Shown here: positions 8,814-18,425 of the stretch, piece after piece
Layout: each line of letters opens with the position of its first letter
Numbering within the stretch: the stretch's first letter is position 1
Assembly (NCBI RefSeq): GCF_035666175.1
Contig: NZ_CP142016.1
Location: 1,488,001 to 1,552,000, forward strand
Origin: Riemerella anatipestifer
GTDB lineage: Bacteria > Bacteroidota > Bacteroidia > Flavobacteriales > Weeksellaceae
DNA: 64,000 nucleotides
Direction of reading: 5' to 3'
Notes under the pieces: generated by a model
What the model was told of the DNA's origin: nothing
Databases searched by the model: none
Seen by the model: only the letters and a program-made list of their open reading frames with translations
Translations under genes and position numbers: made by a program

Positions 8814-10970
8814 CTATTTTACTAATAAGGCTTCTAGCTTCTGTAAACGAGCTTCCAACTCCTTATTTTTATTTTCTAGGCTCTCTATTCTTGCATCTTT
8901 CTCTTTTAGAGCCTTGTCTTGCTCTATACTATGCAGGTACAATTCCTCTATCTTTTCTACATTGGTAAGTTGTGTTGCCATAAGGTCTATATAACCTTGT
9001 TTTTTGATAGCTTCCGCAGACTGATACCCTGGTAAATGCCCATTAGTCTTTACAAAATCTTCTACTTGGCTTAGGGTTTTAAAGCTATAATCCGCTTTGA
9101 TACTAGAAGTACCTGTGTAATACTTTTGGAAGACATAGTCTGGGAAAAGTGTTGCTCCATTAGTTCCTGCAAAAGAGGCTGCTTTTACCCTCCCTGCCAC
9201 TTCTAGTTTTTCGGTTGGAGATATCGTACCTATACCCACATTACCTATTTCGGTAATACGCATACGCTCTTCTTCTGAAGTTTTAAATTTTATACCTTCA
9301 AATCTACCTGTTGCTGATGAATAATTTGTATTGGAATCTGATGAAAGTTCTATAGCTCCAACGGAACGAACTCCAGAATTAAGTGCACTTGTACCGTTGT
9401 TAATTAGATAAACTCCATCATCCATAATAAAGTCAATACCAGAGTAAGCATGACCTACAGCTAACTTTACTTGTGGGTTATTAGTTCCTACACCTACATT
9501 ACCACTGTCTCTAACAAAAATATTTTCACTATCAGTTCTTACAGTTGCACCATCAGATAAATTAGTAAGCTTTATGGAGGTATTAGCTTTATCATTAGTC
9601 CATAGATTAGATAAAGAGGCTAAAGAACCTGTTTTAAGAACACCATTAGCATCTACTGTTACTAAACGATCTTCTGTAACATTATTATCTGCCAACTCTC
9701 CAAATCTAATATTTCCCAGATTCGTAAAAATAGCATATCTGTTTACTCCTTGTGTAATACTATTGACATGAATCCCGTGATTATTTTCAATTCTATTTCC
9801 AACACTTGGGTCTATTTTTTCTCTTATATATAGACCAAATGCATTAGTTACACTCCCTGTAAAATTAGCATCTAATTCTCTACTAGACGATAACCCAATA
9901 AAATTGGTTATATTTCCTGTTGCTAGCGTAGTTTTATTATCTACCATACCTCTGACACCTTCCAAAGATGCAATAGTACCAGCTCCTCTTTGAGAGGCAT
10001 ACCCTTGAAATCCTACCACATTAGATGAATTTTGATTTGAATATTGACTTGCTTGTCCAAAATAGCCATACTGATTTACAACTGTTGAAAGAGGATAGAC
10101 TGTTGAGACAGCAGCTCCTCCTATCACTCTACCTACAGTACCTGAACCTTGGTGTGATATATCTAAAAACTCTCCGTAAAGACGATCAAAATTATCTGAA
10201 TTACTCGCGTCATTTAATAAAGTCTGTGCTGAACCATAAACTTGGCTATATTTAGCTGACAAAGAAGTGTTCACAATACCCATTTTACGGAAAAACACCC
10301 CTCTTTTATCATTAGTATCACTTTGAGTTATTTTTGAAGCATCATAAAACTTCCCGCTAACAAAGTTTCCTCCTACAACAGGATAAGTAATAGGGAGAGT
10401 AGAAGCTATATCCTCCCAAGGATAGACTTTATAAGAACCCAATCCTTTTGTCTTTTGGATATGTTGTGTTTTTGTATAATACTCTTCTATATCTGAACTA
10501 GGATAATTTAGTTCTACATTTCCATTGGTATTATTATATATCCATGGAAACTCACTAGCTCCCTTATTGTCGTTTAGTTTTACCCATTCTCCATTAGTAA
10601 TACTTCCATTCGGATAAGTTTGGTTAGGATTTTTAAAATAATAGAAACCTGGAGTTACCTCTACTTGTTTCCCTCCTTTACTAGTGTCTGCTAAGGTTTT
10701 TCCTGTACCAGAGTTGTAAACTATCATACCGTCAAAATAGGTAGAGAATTTACCTGGATTGATACTTGATATTTTAAATTCCCATGTAGTTAAGTCTACC
10801 TTTGGAAAATACAAACCTTTACCAATATTGTTGTTTGAACGATTGTATCCAGAAGCATCTAAAAAAGGATTCTCTTGATTGATTACTGGGTTAAGATTTG
10901 ATTGTGTATTGATTTGACCGTAAGCCCATGTTCCCAATAATACACTTATTGCAATTATATTTTTTTTCAT
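8814..10970 (-). CDS. Large secreted fibre-like protein with C-terminal coiled coil
   Basis: A 718-aa exported protein. The signal peptide (about 1-18) ends TWAYGQ. The middle contains the repeated glycine turns seen in fibre-like proteins (VGVGTNNPQVKLAVG, VGIGTISPTEKLEVAG, about 490-600). The C-terminus has a linker (PDYVFQKYYTG) followed by a Glu/Lys-rich coiled coil (about 665-718, heptads in KDARIESLENKNKELEARL). This architecture is widespread in Flavobacteriia and reminiscent of phage tail-fibre ends, but no peptidase S74 motif is obvious. Function unknown; a role at the surface is inferred. Its start is 33 nt downstream of a related secreted-protein gene, so the two probably form one unit. 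Confidence 0.7.
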   Translation of the reverse strand: MKKNIIAISVLLGTWAYGQINTQSNLNPVINQENPFLDASGYNRSNNNIGKGLYFPKVDLTTWEFKISSINPGKFSTYFDGMIVYNSGTGKTLADTSKGGKQVEVTPGFYYFKNPNQTYPNGSITNGEWVKLNDNKGASEFPWIYNNTNGNVELNYPSSDIEEYYTKTQHIQKTKGLGSYKVYPWEDIASTLPITYPVVGGNFVSGKFYDASKITQSDTNDKRGVFFRKMGIVNTSLSAKYSQVYGSAQTLLNDASNSDNFDRLYGEFLDISHQGSGTVGRVIGGAAVSTVYPLSTVVNQYGYFGQASQYSNQNSSNVVGFQGYASQRGAGTIASLEGVRGMVDNKTTLATGNITNFIGLSSSRELDANFTGSVTNAFGLYIREKIDPSVGNRIENNHGIHVNSITQGVNRYAIFTNLGNIRFGELADNNVTEDRLVTVDANGVLKTGSLASLSNLWTNDKANTSIKLTNLSDGATVRTDSENIFVRDSGNVGVGTNNPQVKLAVGHAYSGIDFIMDDGVYLINNGTSALNSGVRSVGAIELSSDSNTNYSSATGRFEGIKFKTSEEERMRITEIGNVGIGTISPTEKLEVAGRVKAASFAGTNGATLFPDYVFQKYYTGTSSIKADYSFKTLSQVEDFVKTNGHLPGYQSAEAIKKQGYIDLMATQLTNVEKIEELYLHSIEQDKALKEKDARIESLENKNKELEARLQKLEALLVK

Positions 10971-11003
10971 TGTTTTTATTTTTATCCTCAGTTTTTATTT
11001 ATA

Positions 11004-12536
11004 CTAGTAACTTCCTCCTATTACATACCACGCTGAACCATCTGACATCAAAATATGTCCTTTACCACCATCTAATGTAGTAGCACTAATTGGCTGATAA
11101 CTTCCTCCATAGTTTAACTGTGTACCTGACTGATTATTTACAGATAGGATTTTCCCTGCATAGTTGGCAGGATTAGGCATATCAATAGTTTCAGTAGTAG
11201 TTTGGATTAAACAAAAAGTACCCTCTTTTTTCCATTCTGTATCATTAGCTTGATCTACTTTTCTAATACTTCCAGTAATGGCATTCAAAGTGTTTCCTCC
11301 TGAAAAACTTGAACGCTCTACAGTCTTTAGTATTCCGTTAGTATCTGCTACTACTACTTTATCCGTAGCTACAGTTGATGTTTGTAGTCCTTCTATTTTA
11401 ACAGGATCTGTATCTGCTTTAATATGCAACTTGTTAGTAGGTGCTATTGTACCTATACCCACTTTACCACCACTTGCAACCCTCATATGTTCTTGATTAG
11501 ATACTTTAAAAGTAATTTCTCCCACAGAAGGAAAATTTCCTTCAAAATCAGAAGCAATTTCCACACCTCCTATAGAGCGAATACCAGCCTTCTCTCTATT
11601 TGTCAGTTTGTTTAATAGAAAAATCCCGTCTGTGGTGGCATAATTTATACCTGTATGCGGAGTACTAACAGATAAGCTATATAATGGAGCACTTGACATT
11701 CCAATACCAAGTTTACCATCTTTATTCAATGTCATTTTTACAGAGCGTTCTGTTTCCAAATCATTGGTTGTTGAGAAAGTAATATCTGACTTTATTGCCT
11801 CTCCCGCAACAACATCTCCATTTACTTTTGAGCCTATACTTGATGTATTTACATAATTAGCACCATCATAACCTCTAAATAAAAGATTTCCTAAATAATC
11901 ATTATTACCTACAGGTTTCTTTGCTACACCAGTTCCTCTAGTTTTATTAAATTCTAGCGTAGGAGCTGCATTTACACTACTATAATTTCGCTCTATAGCT
12001 ATTGACCCATTGGAATAGTTATCTCCTTTAACAAAAATGGCTCTGGTAGGATTATTTTCTCCAACTCCAACAAAACCGTCATTATTTACAAATACATTGT
12101 TATCATCTGTTCTTTCTGTTGTTCCATCAAAGAGATTTTTAATTTTTACTACTCCAGTAGTAGGGTCATTAGTCCAAATTTGGTCATTAGCTTGAGTATC
12201 ACTCAAGCTTACCCACTTACCGTTAGTAAAATAATAAAACCCTTTACCTCTTATTTCAGAAATAGTGGTATTAGCTTCAGCAACACCACTTTCTATATAA
12301 ACTAAGGTAGATTCCTTTACATCTGTTCCCATTGCCTTAGCTCTTGCAGCAGTAACACTTGGGATTAAAATCCCTTCTTTAGTACTTCCATTTTTGTTAG
12401 CATCAGATATTTGAAGCTCCAATGTTGCATTAGGAGTAGTGGTATTAATCCCTACTTTACCATCGTACTGTCCATAAGCTGCTAAGCTTAAGCCTAAAAA
12501 GGCTAACACACTTAATTTTGTCGTTTTTGTTGTCAT
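11004..12536 (-). CDS. Secreted fibre-like protein (GKVGINTTTPNATLEL type)
   Basis: A 510-aa exported protein with a signal peptide ending SLAAYGQ (about 1-22). Directly after it is the Bacteroidetes surface motif VGINTTTPNATLEL, then GILIPSV, a block also present in the proteins at 18805-19344 and 8814-10970. Further VGVGENNPTRAI and VGIGTIAPTNKLHI turns recur at about 155-375. The C-terminus is a compact domain ending SDGSAWYVIGGSY. No T9SS sorting domain is visible. The gene appears to have a long leader containing a dinucleotide microsatellite, which could make expression variable. Function unknown. Confidence 0.7.
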   Translation of the reverse strand: MTTKTTKLSVLAFLGLSLAAYGQYDGKVGINTTTPNATLELQISDANKNGSTKEGILIPSVTAARAKAMGTDVKESTLVYIESGVAEANTTISEIRGKGFYYFTNGKWVSLSDTQANDQIWTNDPTTGVVKIKNLFDGTTERTDDNNVFVNNDGFVGVGENNPTRAIFVKGDNYSNGSIAIERNYSSVNAAPTLEFNKTRGTGVAKKPVGNNDYLGNLLFRGYDGANYVNTSSIGSKVNGDVVAGEAIKSDITFSTTNDLETERSVKMTLNKDGKLGIGMSSAPLYSLSVSTPHTGINYATTDGIFLLNKLTNREKAGIRSIGGVEIASDFEGNFPSVGEITFKVSNQEHMRVASGGKVGIGTIAPTNKLHIKADTDPVKIEGLQTSTVATDKVVVADTNGILKTVERSSFSGGNTLNAITGSIRKVDQANDTEWKKEGTFCLIQTTTETIDMPNPANYAGKILSVNNQSGTQLNYGGSYQPISATTLDGGKGHILMSDGSAWYVIGGSY

Positions 12537-12951
12537 AATATTTAATTTTAAAATGGTTAATATTTAAAGTTTATAGAAGTTAGATATTGGATTTTAGATG
12601 TTAGAGGTTGGAGGTTCAGCTTAAGGGTTGATGGGGCTATACTAAGTTCTAAACTCTCATATCTCACCTCTAACCTAAAAAAACGCCTTCCCCCTCTAAA
12701 CACACACAAAATGAGAGGAAAGGCTAAAACAGAAAGAGCAGAATACTCTCTCTGAACACTAAAAGCACCTAACAAGAACGACCATGTTATGAGACAAAAC
12801 AATGGTGCTTTTAATAAGTATTTATGAAAGCTAAAATTAGAATGATATAAACGCAAAAAGCCCCCAACAAAAGTTGGCGGAACGATATCTTGTTTTAACG
12901 ATAAAAGTCTAAAGAATTTTCTAGATAATAGGACGCATATACACGAAACTA

Positions 12952-12994
<43 letters not shown>

Positions 12995-13081
12995 ACACAA
13001 TTATTTGGAAATACCAAATTTTTGTGTAAGTTTTTTTTACTTTTTTGTATGTTGCTGATAGTGTATCGCATAAATTTGAAG

Positions 13082-13112
13082 CAAACTTATAACCTTTTGC
13101 GGAAGTGTGCAA
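13082..13112 (-). promoter_or_regulatory. Flavobacterial promoter, minus strand
   Basis: Reading the minus strand: TTG at 13112-13110, a 20-nt spacer, then TAAGTTTG at 13089-13082. Both elements fit the flavobacterial consensus. It lies just after the asd terminator (13188-13223) and points to the secreted-protein genes. It implies a leader of about 540 nt carrying the microsatellite. Confidence 0.55.
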
Positions 13113-13187
13113 GTTTTTAGAACATTTTTAAATATTTGATAACCCAATTATAGGTCTATCAGCTTTACTCTTTAGTTAATCAACATA

Positions 13188-13223
13188 AAAAAATCTTTTA
13201 GCAGCTTGCTAAAAGATTTTTTT
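13188..13223. terminator. Rho-independent terminator after asd
   Basis: Stem AATCTTTTAGCA / TGCTAAAAGATT with a GCT loop, flanked by A and T runs so that it can act on either strand. It lies 19 nt beyond the asd stop. Confidence 0.85.
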
Positions 13224-13241
13224 ATCATTTCTATTTATCAT

Positions 13242-14249
13242 CTAAACCAACTGATGTTTTACTAAATATTCTGCTATTTGTACTGCATTGGTAGCTGCTC
13301 CTTTTCTTAGGTTATCTGCTACAATCCAGCAGTTAAGTGTATTAGGTTGAGAAATATCTCTTCTTAATCTACCCACAAAAACATCATCTTTACCTTCGGA
13401 GTATCTTGCCATAGGATATAGATTTTGGCTCAAATCGTCCTGAAGCGTTACACCACTAGTATTGGCTAATATTTGTTTCACCTCTTCTAAATCAAAATCG
13501 TTTTCAAACTCTATGTTTACGCTTTCAGAATGTCCGCCTTGCACAGGTACTCTTACCGCTGTAGCCGTGAGGTTAAAGCTATCGTCTCCCATAATTTTCT
13601 TAGGCTCACGCATCAGTTTAAGCTCTTCTTTGGTGTAGCCTTCATCAGAAAACACATCGCAATGAGGCAAAGCATTTTTGAATATTTCATAAGGGTAAAC
13701 CTTCGGAACTGATGCTTCTCCACCTTCTACAGAAGTTCTAATTTCATCATTAAGCTGGTCAACCGCCGCCTTACCTGTCCCTGTAACCGACTGATAGGTA
13801 GATACTACCACTCTTTTTATTTTATACTTTTTATGCAACGGATTAAGCACCATTACCAACTGAATTGTAGAACAGTTTGGATTAGCAATAATCTTATCGT
13901 CTTTGGTTAAAACCTCTGCATTTATTTCTGGAACTACCAATTTTTTAGTAGGATCCATTCGCCACGCTGAAGAGTTATCCACCACAAAAGAGCCTACTTC
14001 TGCAAACTTAGGAGCCCACTCCAAAGAAGTGCCACCACCTGCGGAAAATATAGCAATGGCAGGTTGCTTTGCTACGGCATCTTCCATAGACACAATAGGA
14101 TATTCTGCTCCTTTAAATTTTATCTTTTTTCCAACCGATTTTTCAGACGCTACAGGAATAAGCTCCGTTATAGGAAAATCTCTTTCTTCCAACACTTTAA
14201 GCATCACTTGTCCCACCATACCTGTGGCACCTACTACTGCTATTTTCAT
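13242..14249 (-). CDS. asd: Aspartate-semialdehyde dehydrogenase
   Basis: Converts aspartyl-4-phosphate to aspartate-semialdehyde (NADPH), feeding lysine/DAP, threonine and methionine synthesis. The 335-aa length is standard. Visible motifs are the N-terminal nucleotide-binding GATGMVGQ (7-14), SAGGGTSLEW (69-78), the active-site Cys126 in NPNCSTIQ, the YQSVTGTGKA segment, and the catalytic His in GGHSESVNIEF. The start MKIAVVGATG is the only sensible one. A strong terminator follows. A hairpin (14280-14322) occupies the 98-nt gap between the upstream membrane-protein gene and this one. Confidence 0.96.
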   Translation of the reverse strand: MKIAVVGATGMVGQVMLKVLEERDFPITELIPVASEKSVGKKIKFKGAEYPIVSMEDAVAKQPAIAIFSAGGGTSLEWAPKFAEVGSFVVDNSSAWRMDPTKKLVVPEINAEVLTKDDKIIANPNCSTIQLVMVLNPLHKKYKIKRVVVSTYQSVTGTGKAAVDQLNDEIRTSVEGGEASVPKVYPYEIFKNALPHCDVFSDEGYTKEELKLMREPKKIMGDDSFNLTATAVRVPVQGGHSESVNIEFENDFDLEEVKQILANTSGVTLQDDLSQNLYPMARYSEGKDDVFVGRLRRDISQPNTLNCWIVADNLRKGAATNAVQIAEYLVKHQLV

Positions 14250-14279
14250 ATCTAATTTATTCTGTATTTATTTTAGCAC

Positions 14280-14322
14280 CAACGCTCTAAAACACCATAA
14301 TTATTGATTTTTTAGAGCGTTG
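14280..14322. promoter_or_regulatory. Long hairpin in the asd leader
   Basis: 13-bp perfect arms CAACGCTCTAAAA (14280-14292) and TTTTAGAGCGTTG (14310-14322), 17-nt loop. It lies 31-73 nt upstream of the asd ATG. No U-tract follows on the minus strand, so it may be an attenuator, an mRNA-stability element or a weak terminator. Confidence 0.45.
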
Positions 14323-14347
14323 ATTTAATTATTTTTAAACCTAACTT

Positions 14348-14785
14348 TTAAACAAAAAGTTTATCAAAAGGGAACCTCAACAAGAATAAAACTACCGCTA
14401 ACAGCCCCATAATAACAATACCAAAGTTTAGCGTTTCAGAAGTTTTAATTTTCTTATTTACTATCGTCATCAGTACAGCAGCCACCAACATCGTTACAGG
14501 GTGTTCTACATAAGAAAACCTTAAAACGGCATCTTTCATAATGCCTCCCATACCTATTTCTTTAAGATAGAATAAAAACTGGGACTTAAAAAACAACATT
14601 CCCAAACCTATAAGAAACTGTGTGTGAAACAAAATCATTGTAAATAAGCTGGACTTTTTAAGCAACTTGGAAACCTTACCAGAATAACCAAACATAGCTA
14701 CCAAAAGTGCTACCACAAATACTGCTGCCGCTAATAAAACCAAATAAGCAAACCCTCTATGAGCGTGCAAAATCATATTTTCCAT
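14348..14785 (-). CDS. Small four-helix integral membrane protein
   Basis: A 145-aa protein with four predicted membrane helices (about 10-32, 48-64, 92-106, 118-140) and conserved-looking histidines near helix starts: HAHRG (7-11), FHTQFLIG (53-60) and YVEHP (92-96). The histidines within or next to helices recall cytochrome-b-like or haem/copper membrane proteins, but I cannot identify the family. Upstream is the EEP-family gene (97-nt gap), downstream asd; the link to either is unclear. Confidence 0.65.
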   Translation of the reverse strand: MENMILHAHRGFAYLVLLAAAVFVVALLVAMFGYSGKVSKLLKKSSLFTMILFHTQFLIGLGMLFFKSQFLFYLKEIGMGGIMKDAVLRFSYVEHPVTMLVAAVLMTIVNKKIKTSETLNFGIVIMGLLAVVLFLLRFPFDKLFV

Positions 14786-14882
14786 AATAATCTATTTTTC
14801 GGTAGCAAATATAGAAAAAAATCCCAACGAATACCGCTGAGATTTAGTAGAATTGATAGCTATTCTTCTTATCAAAAATAGT

Positions 14883-15860
14883 TTAGTAGCTAAATTCTCC
14901 AATGATAGGATAGTGGTCAGACAGTTTTCTGCTTCTATCCGTTTTCAGAGAAACAGGTTTTATTTCTTTAGTTGAAAATAGATAATCTATTCTTATCGGA
15001 AATTTATAATCGTGGAAGGTTGTGCCTAAGCCTTTGCCTACTTCTAGGAAGCTGTCCGTCATATTTTGGCTTAGATAATAATACTCATAAGAATTAGGAA
15101 CGGCATTAAAATCACCACCTAAAACCACAGGATAAGGCGATTTTTCTATGGCTTTTCTAATTTGCTCTACTTGAGTTTGGTGAGCTTTAAAGACAGGTAA
15201 AAATCGGGCTATTAAACTTTTAGCTTTTTCTTCGGAAACATTAAGATTTGTACTTGGTTTTACCATTTCTTTATTCAGTTCAAAAGGCTTTAAATAGACA
15301 TTTACAAATCTCATTCGTTTGCCTTTAATTTCAGTGTCTATATAACCCGCATAGCCATTATCTGCATCAATTAGAATTCTCCCAGATTCTATTATCGGTG
15401 TTTTAGAATAAAACTCCAAAATGTCTATTTCTTTTCTGTAAGGCAAATCTTTTATATTTTCCTTAAAAACACCTTTCTCTTGAATTAGAATAATATCAGG
15501 AGAGAAAGATTCTAGATGTTGTGCGATATTTAGGATACCCTTTTTTCCTGCCTTAATATTAAAACTAACCACCTTGAAATCAGAAGCGTTTTTATTTTCT
15601 GTGGAATAGTTAACCCATCTCCTGATAGGTGTTAAAAGCAATGCTAGAGCCAATAGGAAAAATAAGCCTCTCTTTTTCCAACCTAAAATCCAAAACAAAC
15701 ATAACAAACAATAGCCTAAAACTAAAATAGGGAAGGCTAAAGACAAAAGGTTAAGTTCTGCAAATACTCTCGGCGGAATATAGGCATTCATCATACACAA
15801 ATAGAGCAATGCCAAAAGCCCTAAATGTATAATAAATACAATAATTCTAAGAATTTTCAT
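14883..15860 (-). CDS. Membrane-anchored endonuclease/exonuclease/phosphatase (EEP) family protein
   Basis: A 325-aa protein with three N-terminal membrane segments (about 5-27, 33-58, 66-82) and a C-terminal EEP domain. EEP landmarks: FKVVSFNIKAGKKG (N of SFN), ILIQEKG (catalytic Glu), LGGDFNAVPNSYEY (GDFN) and the terminal LSDHYPIIGEF (S-D-H). Family members cleave phosphodiester bonds in nucleic acids, inositol phosphates or sphingolipids; the substrate here is unknown. The domain would face the periplasm if the three helices are anchors. The gene follows the rhomboid gene by 17 nt in an operon with mutL. Confidence 0.85.
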   Translation of the reverse strand: MKILRIIVFIIHLGLLALLYLCMMNAYIPPRVFAELNLLSLAFPILVLGYCLLCLFWILGWKKRGLFFLLALALLLTPIRRWVNYSTENKNASDFKVVSFNIKAGKKGILNIAQHLESFSPDIILIQEKGVFKENIKDLPYRKEIDILEFYSKTPIIESGRILIDADNGYAGYIDTEIKGKRMRFVNVYLKPFELNKEMVKPSTNLNVSEEKAKSLIARFLPVFKAHQTQVEQIRKAIEKSPYPVVLGGDFNAVPNSYEYYYLSQNMTDSFLEVGKGLGTTFHDYKFPIRIDYLFSTKEIKPVSLKTDRSRKLSDHYPIIGEFSY

Positions 15861-15877
15861 TATTTATATTAGGGCTA

Positions 15878-16615
15878 TTACTGTATTCTGAAACGGTTTC
15901 TACTCCACATTTTTATGAGAATATATCCTACTAATGCTCCGCCTAAATGGGCAAAATGAGCCACATTATCTCCTGCCATCTGAGTAAACCCTAAATAAAT
16001 AGACCCTGCTATAATGATTGGGAATAGTATTTTAGCTTTTATCGGGAATGGTATAAACAAAATCATAATCCCTGCATTGGGGTAAGCCACTGCAAAAGCT
16101 GCCAACACACCAAATATCGCTCCAGAGGCACCTACCATTGGCGTTATTAAAAATTGTTGTAACTGTCCTACCTCATCACCTCTCCCAAAAATAGCTCCCA
16201 TGTTAAAAGAAGGATTGTTAAGATTAGCTCCTCTAAACACCGATGCTAAATCTACACCTTGCTGATGCAGACTGCTCGTAAGTTGATAGAAGTGATAATA
16301 GTTCCAAACATTAAATAGAATGAACGCTCCCAAACCGCTAAAAAAGTAGAGTGTAAGATATTTCTTATCGCCCAAAGCCCTTTCCAAAACAGAACCGAAA
16401 CTCCATAACCCTATCATATTAAACAAAAGATGCGGAAATCCTCCGTGCATAAACATATGCGTAATGATTTGCCAAGACCTAAAATTAGGCGACAATGGGA
16501 AATAAGCAGGTAAGAAATTCTCTATCCCTGCGGGTAAAAAGTAACCTAGTATAAATACAACCACATTGATGACGATAAGATTCCTAGTGATTGGTGGTAT
16601 ATTCTGGAACATCAT
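15878..16615 (-). CDS. Rhomboid family intramembrane serine protease
   Basis: Cleaves membrane protein substrates inside the bilayer. The 245-aa protein has six or more hydrophobic segments. The catalytic serine is S164 in GASGAIFG and the catalytic histidine is H223 in HFAHLGGALVGY. The conserved loop HMFMHGGFPHLLFNM (53-67) and the W-x-R-like LERALG block are present. The gene lies 13 nt after mutL and 17 nt before the EEP gene. A slightly long loop (about 105-150) separates helix 2 from the Ser helix. Natural substrates are unknown. Confidence 0.92.
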   Translation of the reverse strand: MMFQNIPPITRNLIVINVVVFILGYFLPAGIENFLPAYFPLSPNFRSWQIITHMFMHGGFPHLLFNMIGLWSFGSVLERALGDKKYLTLYFFSGLGAFILFNVWNYYHFYQLTSSLHQQGVDLASVFRGANLNNPSFNMGAIFGRGDEVGQLQQFLITPMVGASGAIFGVLAAFAVAYPNAGIMILFIPFPIKAKILFPIIIAGSIYLGFTQMAGDNVAHFAHLGGALVGYILIKMWSRNRFRIQ

Positions 16616-16628
16616 TTTTTTAGTTTTA

Positions 16629-18425
16629 TCAATTTTTAATTTTATTCTTCAAGTCTTCCAATGGCAGGGCAATGTAACATTTTTTTCCTGATGGTGTATA
16701 TTCAGGAAACCCCAAATCCGAGAAGTCTTTAATCATCTGCTCTACTTCGGTTTTATAGAAGAAATCAAAGCGAGACTTAGCGTTAATCTTCGTCCATTGA
16801 TTTTCATAGTAAGCCATAAATTCTTCCTCGGTTTTGTAATCTAACACTTCAAATAGTTTCTCCAAAAACTCATTGACTTGCTTCTCCTTCAATCCGTTAG
16901 GCACGGCGTTTATTCTCAAAACATTGTCGTCCCCAAGTTCCATTTCAAAGCCTAATTGTGGCAAATATTTCTTTATGGAACGGTACTTATTTTTCTCCAT
17001 TTCGTTGAGCAGATACTCTATGGAAAACAGTAGTTTTTGACCTACGCCTGTCTCTTTTTTCTGTTTTCTTCGTTCGCTAACAACCACAGAGTGCATTCTT
17101 CCCAAATCTAGCATAAGTGTATCTTCTCCTCGGTTATAAAGCCAATAGCCATTAGGCAATCTCATTAAATCCTCATCAAAGTCTTCATCTTCAAATAAAT
17201 TGATTCTAGAAGGCTCTGCTGTGGTAATACTTTGGCTATAAAGCTCTGTAAGGGCGATGCTTTCAGAAGGTTTTACACGCTCCTGCTGAAACGGATTATA
17301 ATCTCTATCTACCTGTATAGACGGTGCTTTGTAACTACTATTACTGATGGACAGCGTAGCTTTAGGATAATGACTTTGCAAACCTAAAAGCTGACTTTGG
17401 CTTTCATCTTTATCAAAATCTAAACTAGGAGACACATTATAAACACCCAAAGATTTCTTTATTGTAGAACGAATAAGAGCGAAAATAAGGGCTTCGTCCT
17501 CAAATTTAATTTCGGTTTTTTGTGGGTGTATGTTTACATCTATTTTCTCTGGGTCTATTTCTAGATATAAGAAAAACGACGGATTGTAGCCTTGTTGAAG
17601 CAACCCATCAAACGCTTCCTGAACCGCTTTATTGAGATAAGCACTTCTAAAAAACCTACCATTAACAAAGAAAAATTGCTCTCCTCTCGATTTCTTAGCT
17701 CCCTCTGGTTTTGCAACATAACCATTAAGTTTTACCCAATCTAAATCTTCTTTTATAGGAATAAGCAAAGGCTGAAGTTTCCTACCGAATATATCTACAA
17801 TTCTTTGTAGAAGACTTGCTTTTCTGAGTTTGAAAATTTCCTCATCATTATGATAAAGCGAAAATTCTATATCCTCATGAGCCAATGCTACTCTATGAAA
17901 TTCGTCTATAATGTGCCTAAATTCTACATTGTTAGACTTCAAAAATTTACGCCTAGCAGGTACATTGTAAAATAAATTTTTAACTGCAAAATTAGACCCT
18001 TCCGAAGTTTGTACAGCCTCCTGAAATTGCAATTCTCCACCTTCTATATAGATATTAGTACCTACAATATCTTCTTCTTTTTTAGTTTTCAGCTCTACCT
18101 GTGCCACCGCTGCAATAGAGGCTAAGGCTTCGCCTCTAAACCCCTTAGTAGCAATCTTAAAAATATCTTCGGTAGCATAGATTTTAGAAGTGGCGTGGCG
18201 TTCAAAAGCCATTCTTGCGTCAGTTTCGGACATTCCCGCACCATTATCTACTACTTGTATCAAGTTTTTGCCAGCTTCTCTTATGATGAGTTCTACTTTA
18301 GTTGCCTTAGCATCTATAGCATTCTCTATCAGCTCCTTTACTACAGAAGCTGGTCTTTGCACCACCTCACCCGCTGCAATTTGGTTGGCTACATAATCTG
18401 GTAAAAGTCTAATAATATCTGCCAT
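16629..18425 (-). CDS. mutL: DNA mismatch repair protein MutL
   Basis: Mismatch-repair ATPase linking MutS to downstream steps. The 598-aa protein has the GHKL ATPase motifs: ENAIDAKAT (about 34-42), VDNGAGMSE (about 58-66) and TKGFRGEALASI (about 93-104), plus the VNGRFFRS and VDVNIHPQKTE-like blocks. In the C-terminal dimerisation domain I do not see the endonuclease motif DQHAxxExxxxE; the matching region reads LMLDLGRMHSVVVSERR, and the usual CPHGRP near the end is replaced by SGKKCYIALP. The protein therefore appears not to be a nicking MutL, or to use a degenerate site. First gene of the mutL-rhomboid-EEP run. Confidence 0.94.
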   Translation of the reverse strand: MADIIRLLPDYVANQIAAGEVVQRPASVVKELIENAIDAKATKVELIIREAGKNLIQVVDNGAGMSETDARMAFERHATSKIYATEDIFKIATKGFRGEALASIAAVAQVELKTKKEEDIVGTNIYIEGGELQFQEAVQTSEGSNFAVKNLFYNVPARRKFLKSNNVEFRHIIDEFHRVALAHEDIEFSLYHNDEEIFKLRKASLLQRIVDIFGRKLQPLLIPIKEDLDWVKLNGYVAKPEGAKKSRGEQFFFVNGRFFRSAYLNKAVQEAFDGLLQQGYNPSFFLYLEIDPEKIDVNIHPQKTEIKFEDEALIFALIRSTIKKSLGVYNVSPSLDFDKDESQSQLLGLQSHYPKATLSISNSSYKAPSIQVDRDYNPFQQERVKPSESIALTELYSQSITTAEPSRINLFEDEDFDEDLMRLPNGYWLYNRGEDTLMLDLGRMHSVVVSERRKQKKETGVGQKLLFSIEYLLNEMEKNKYRSIKKYLPQLGFEMELGDDNVLRINAVPNGLKEKQVNEFLEKLFEVLDYKTEEEFMAYYENQWTKINAKSRFDFFYKTEVEQMIKDFSDLGFPEYTPSGKKCYIALPLEDLKNKIKN

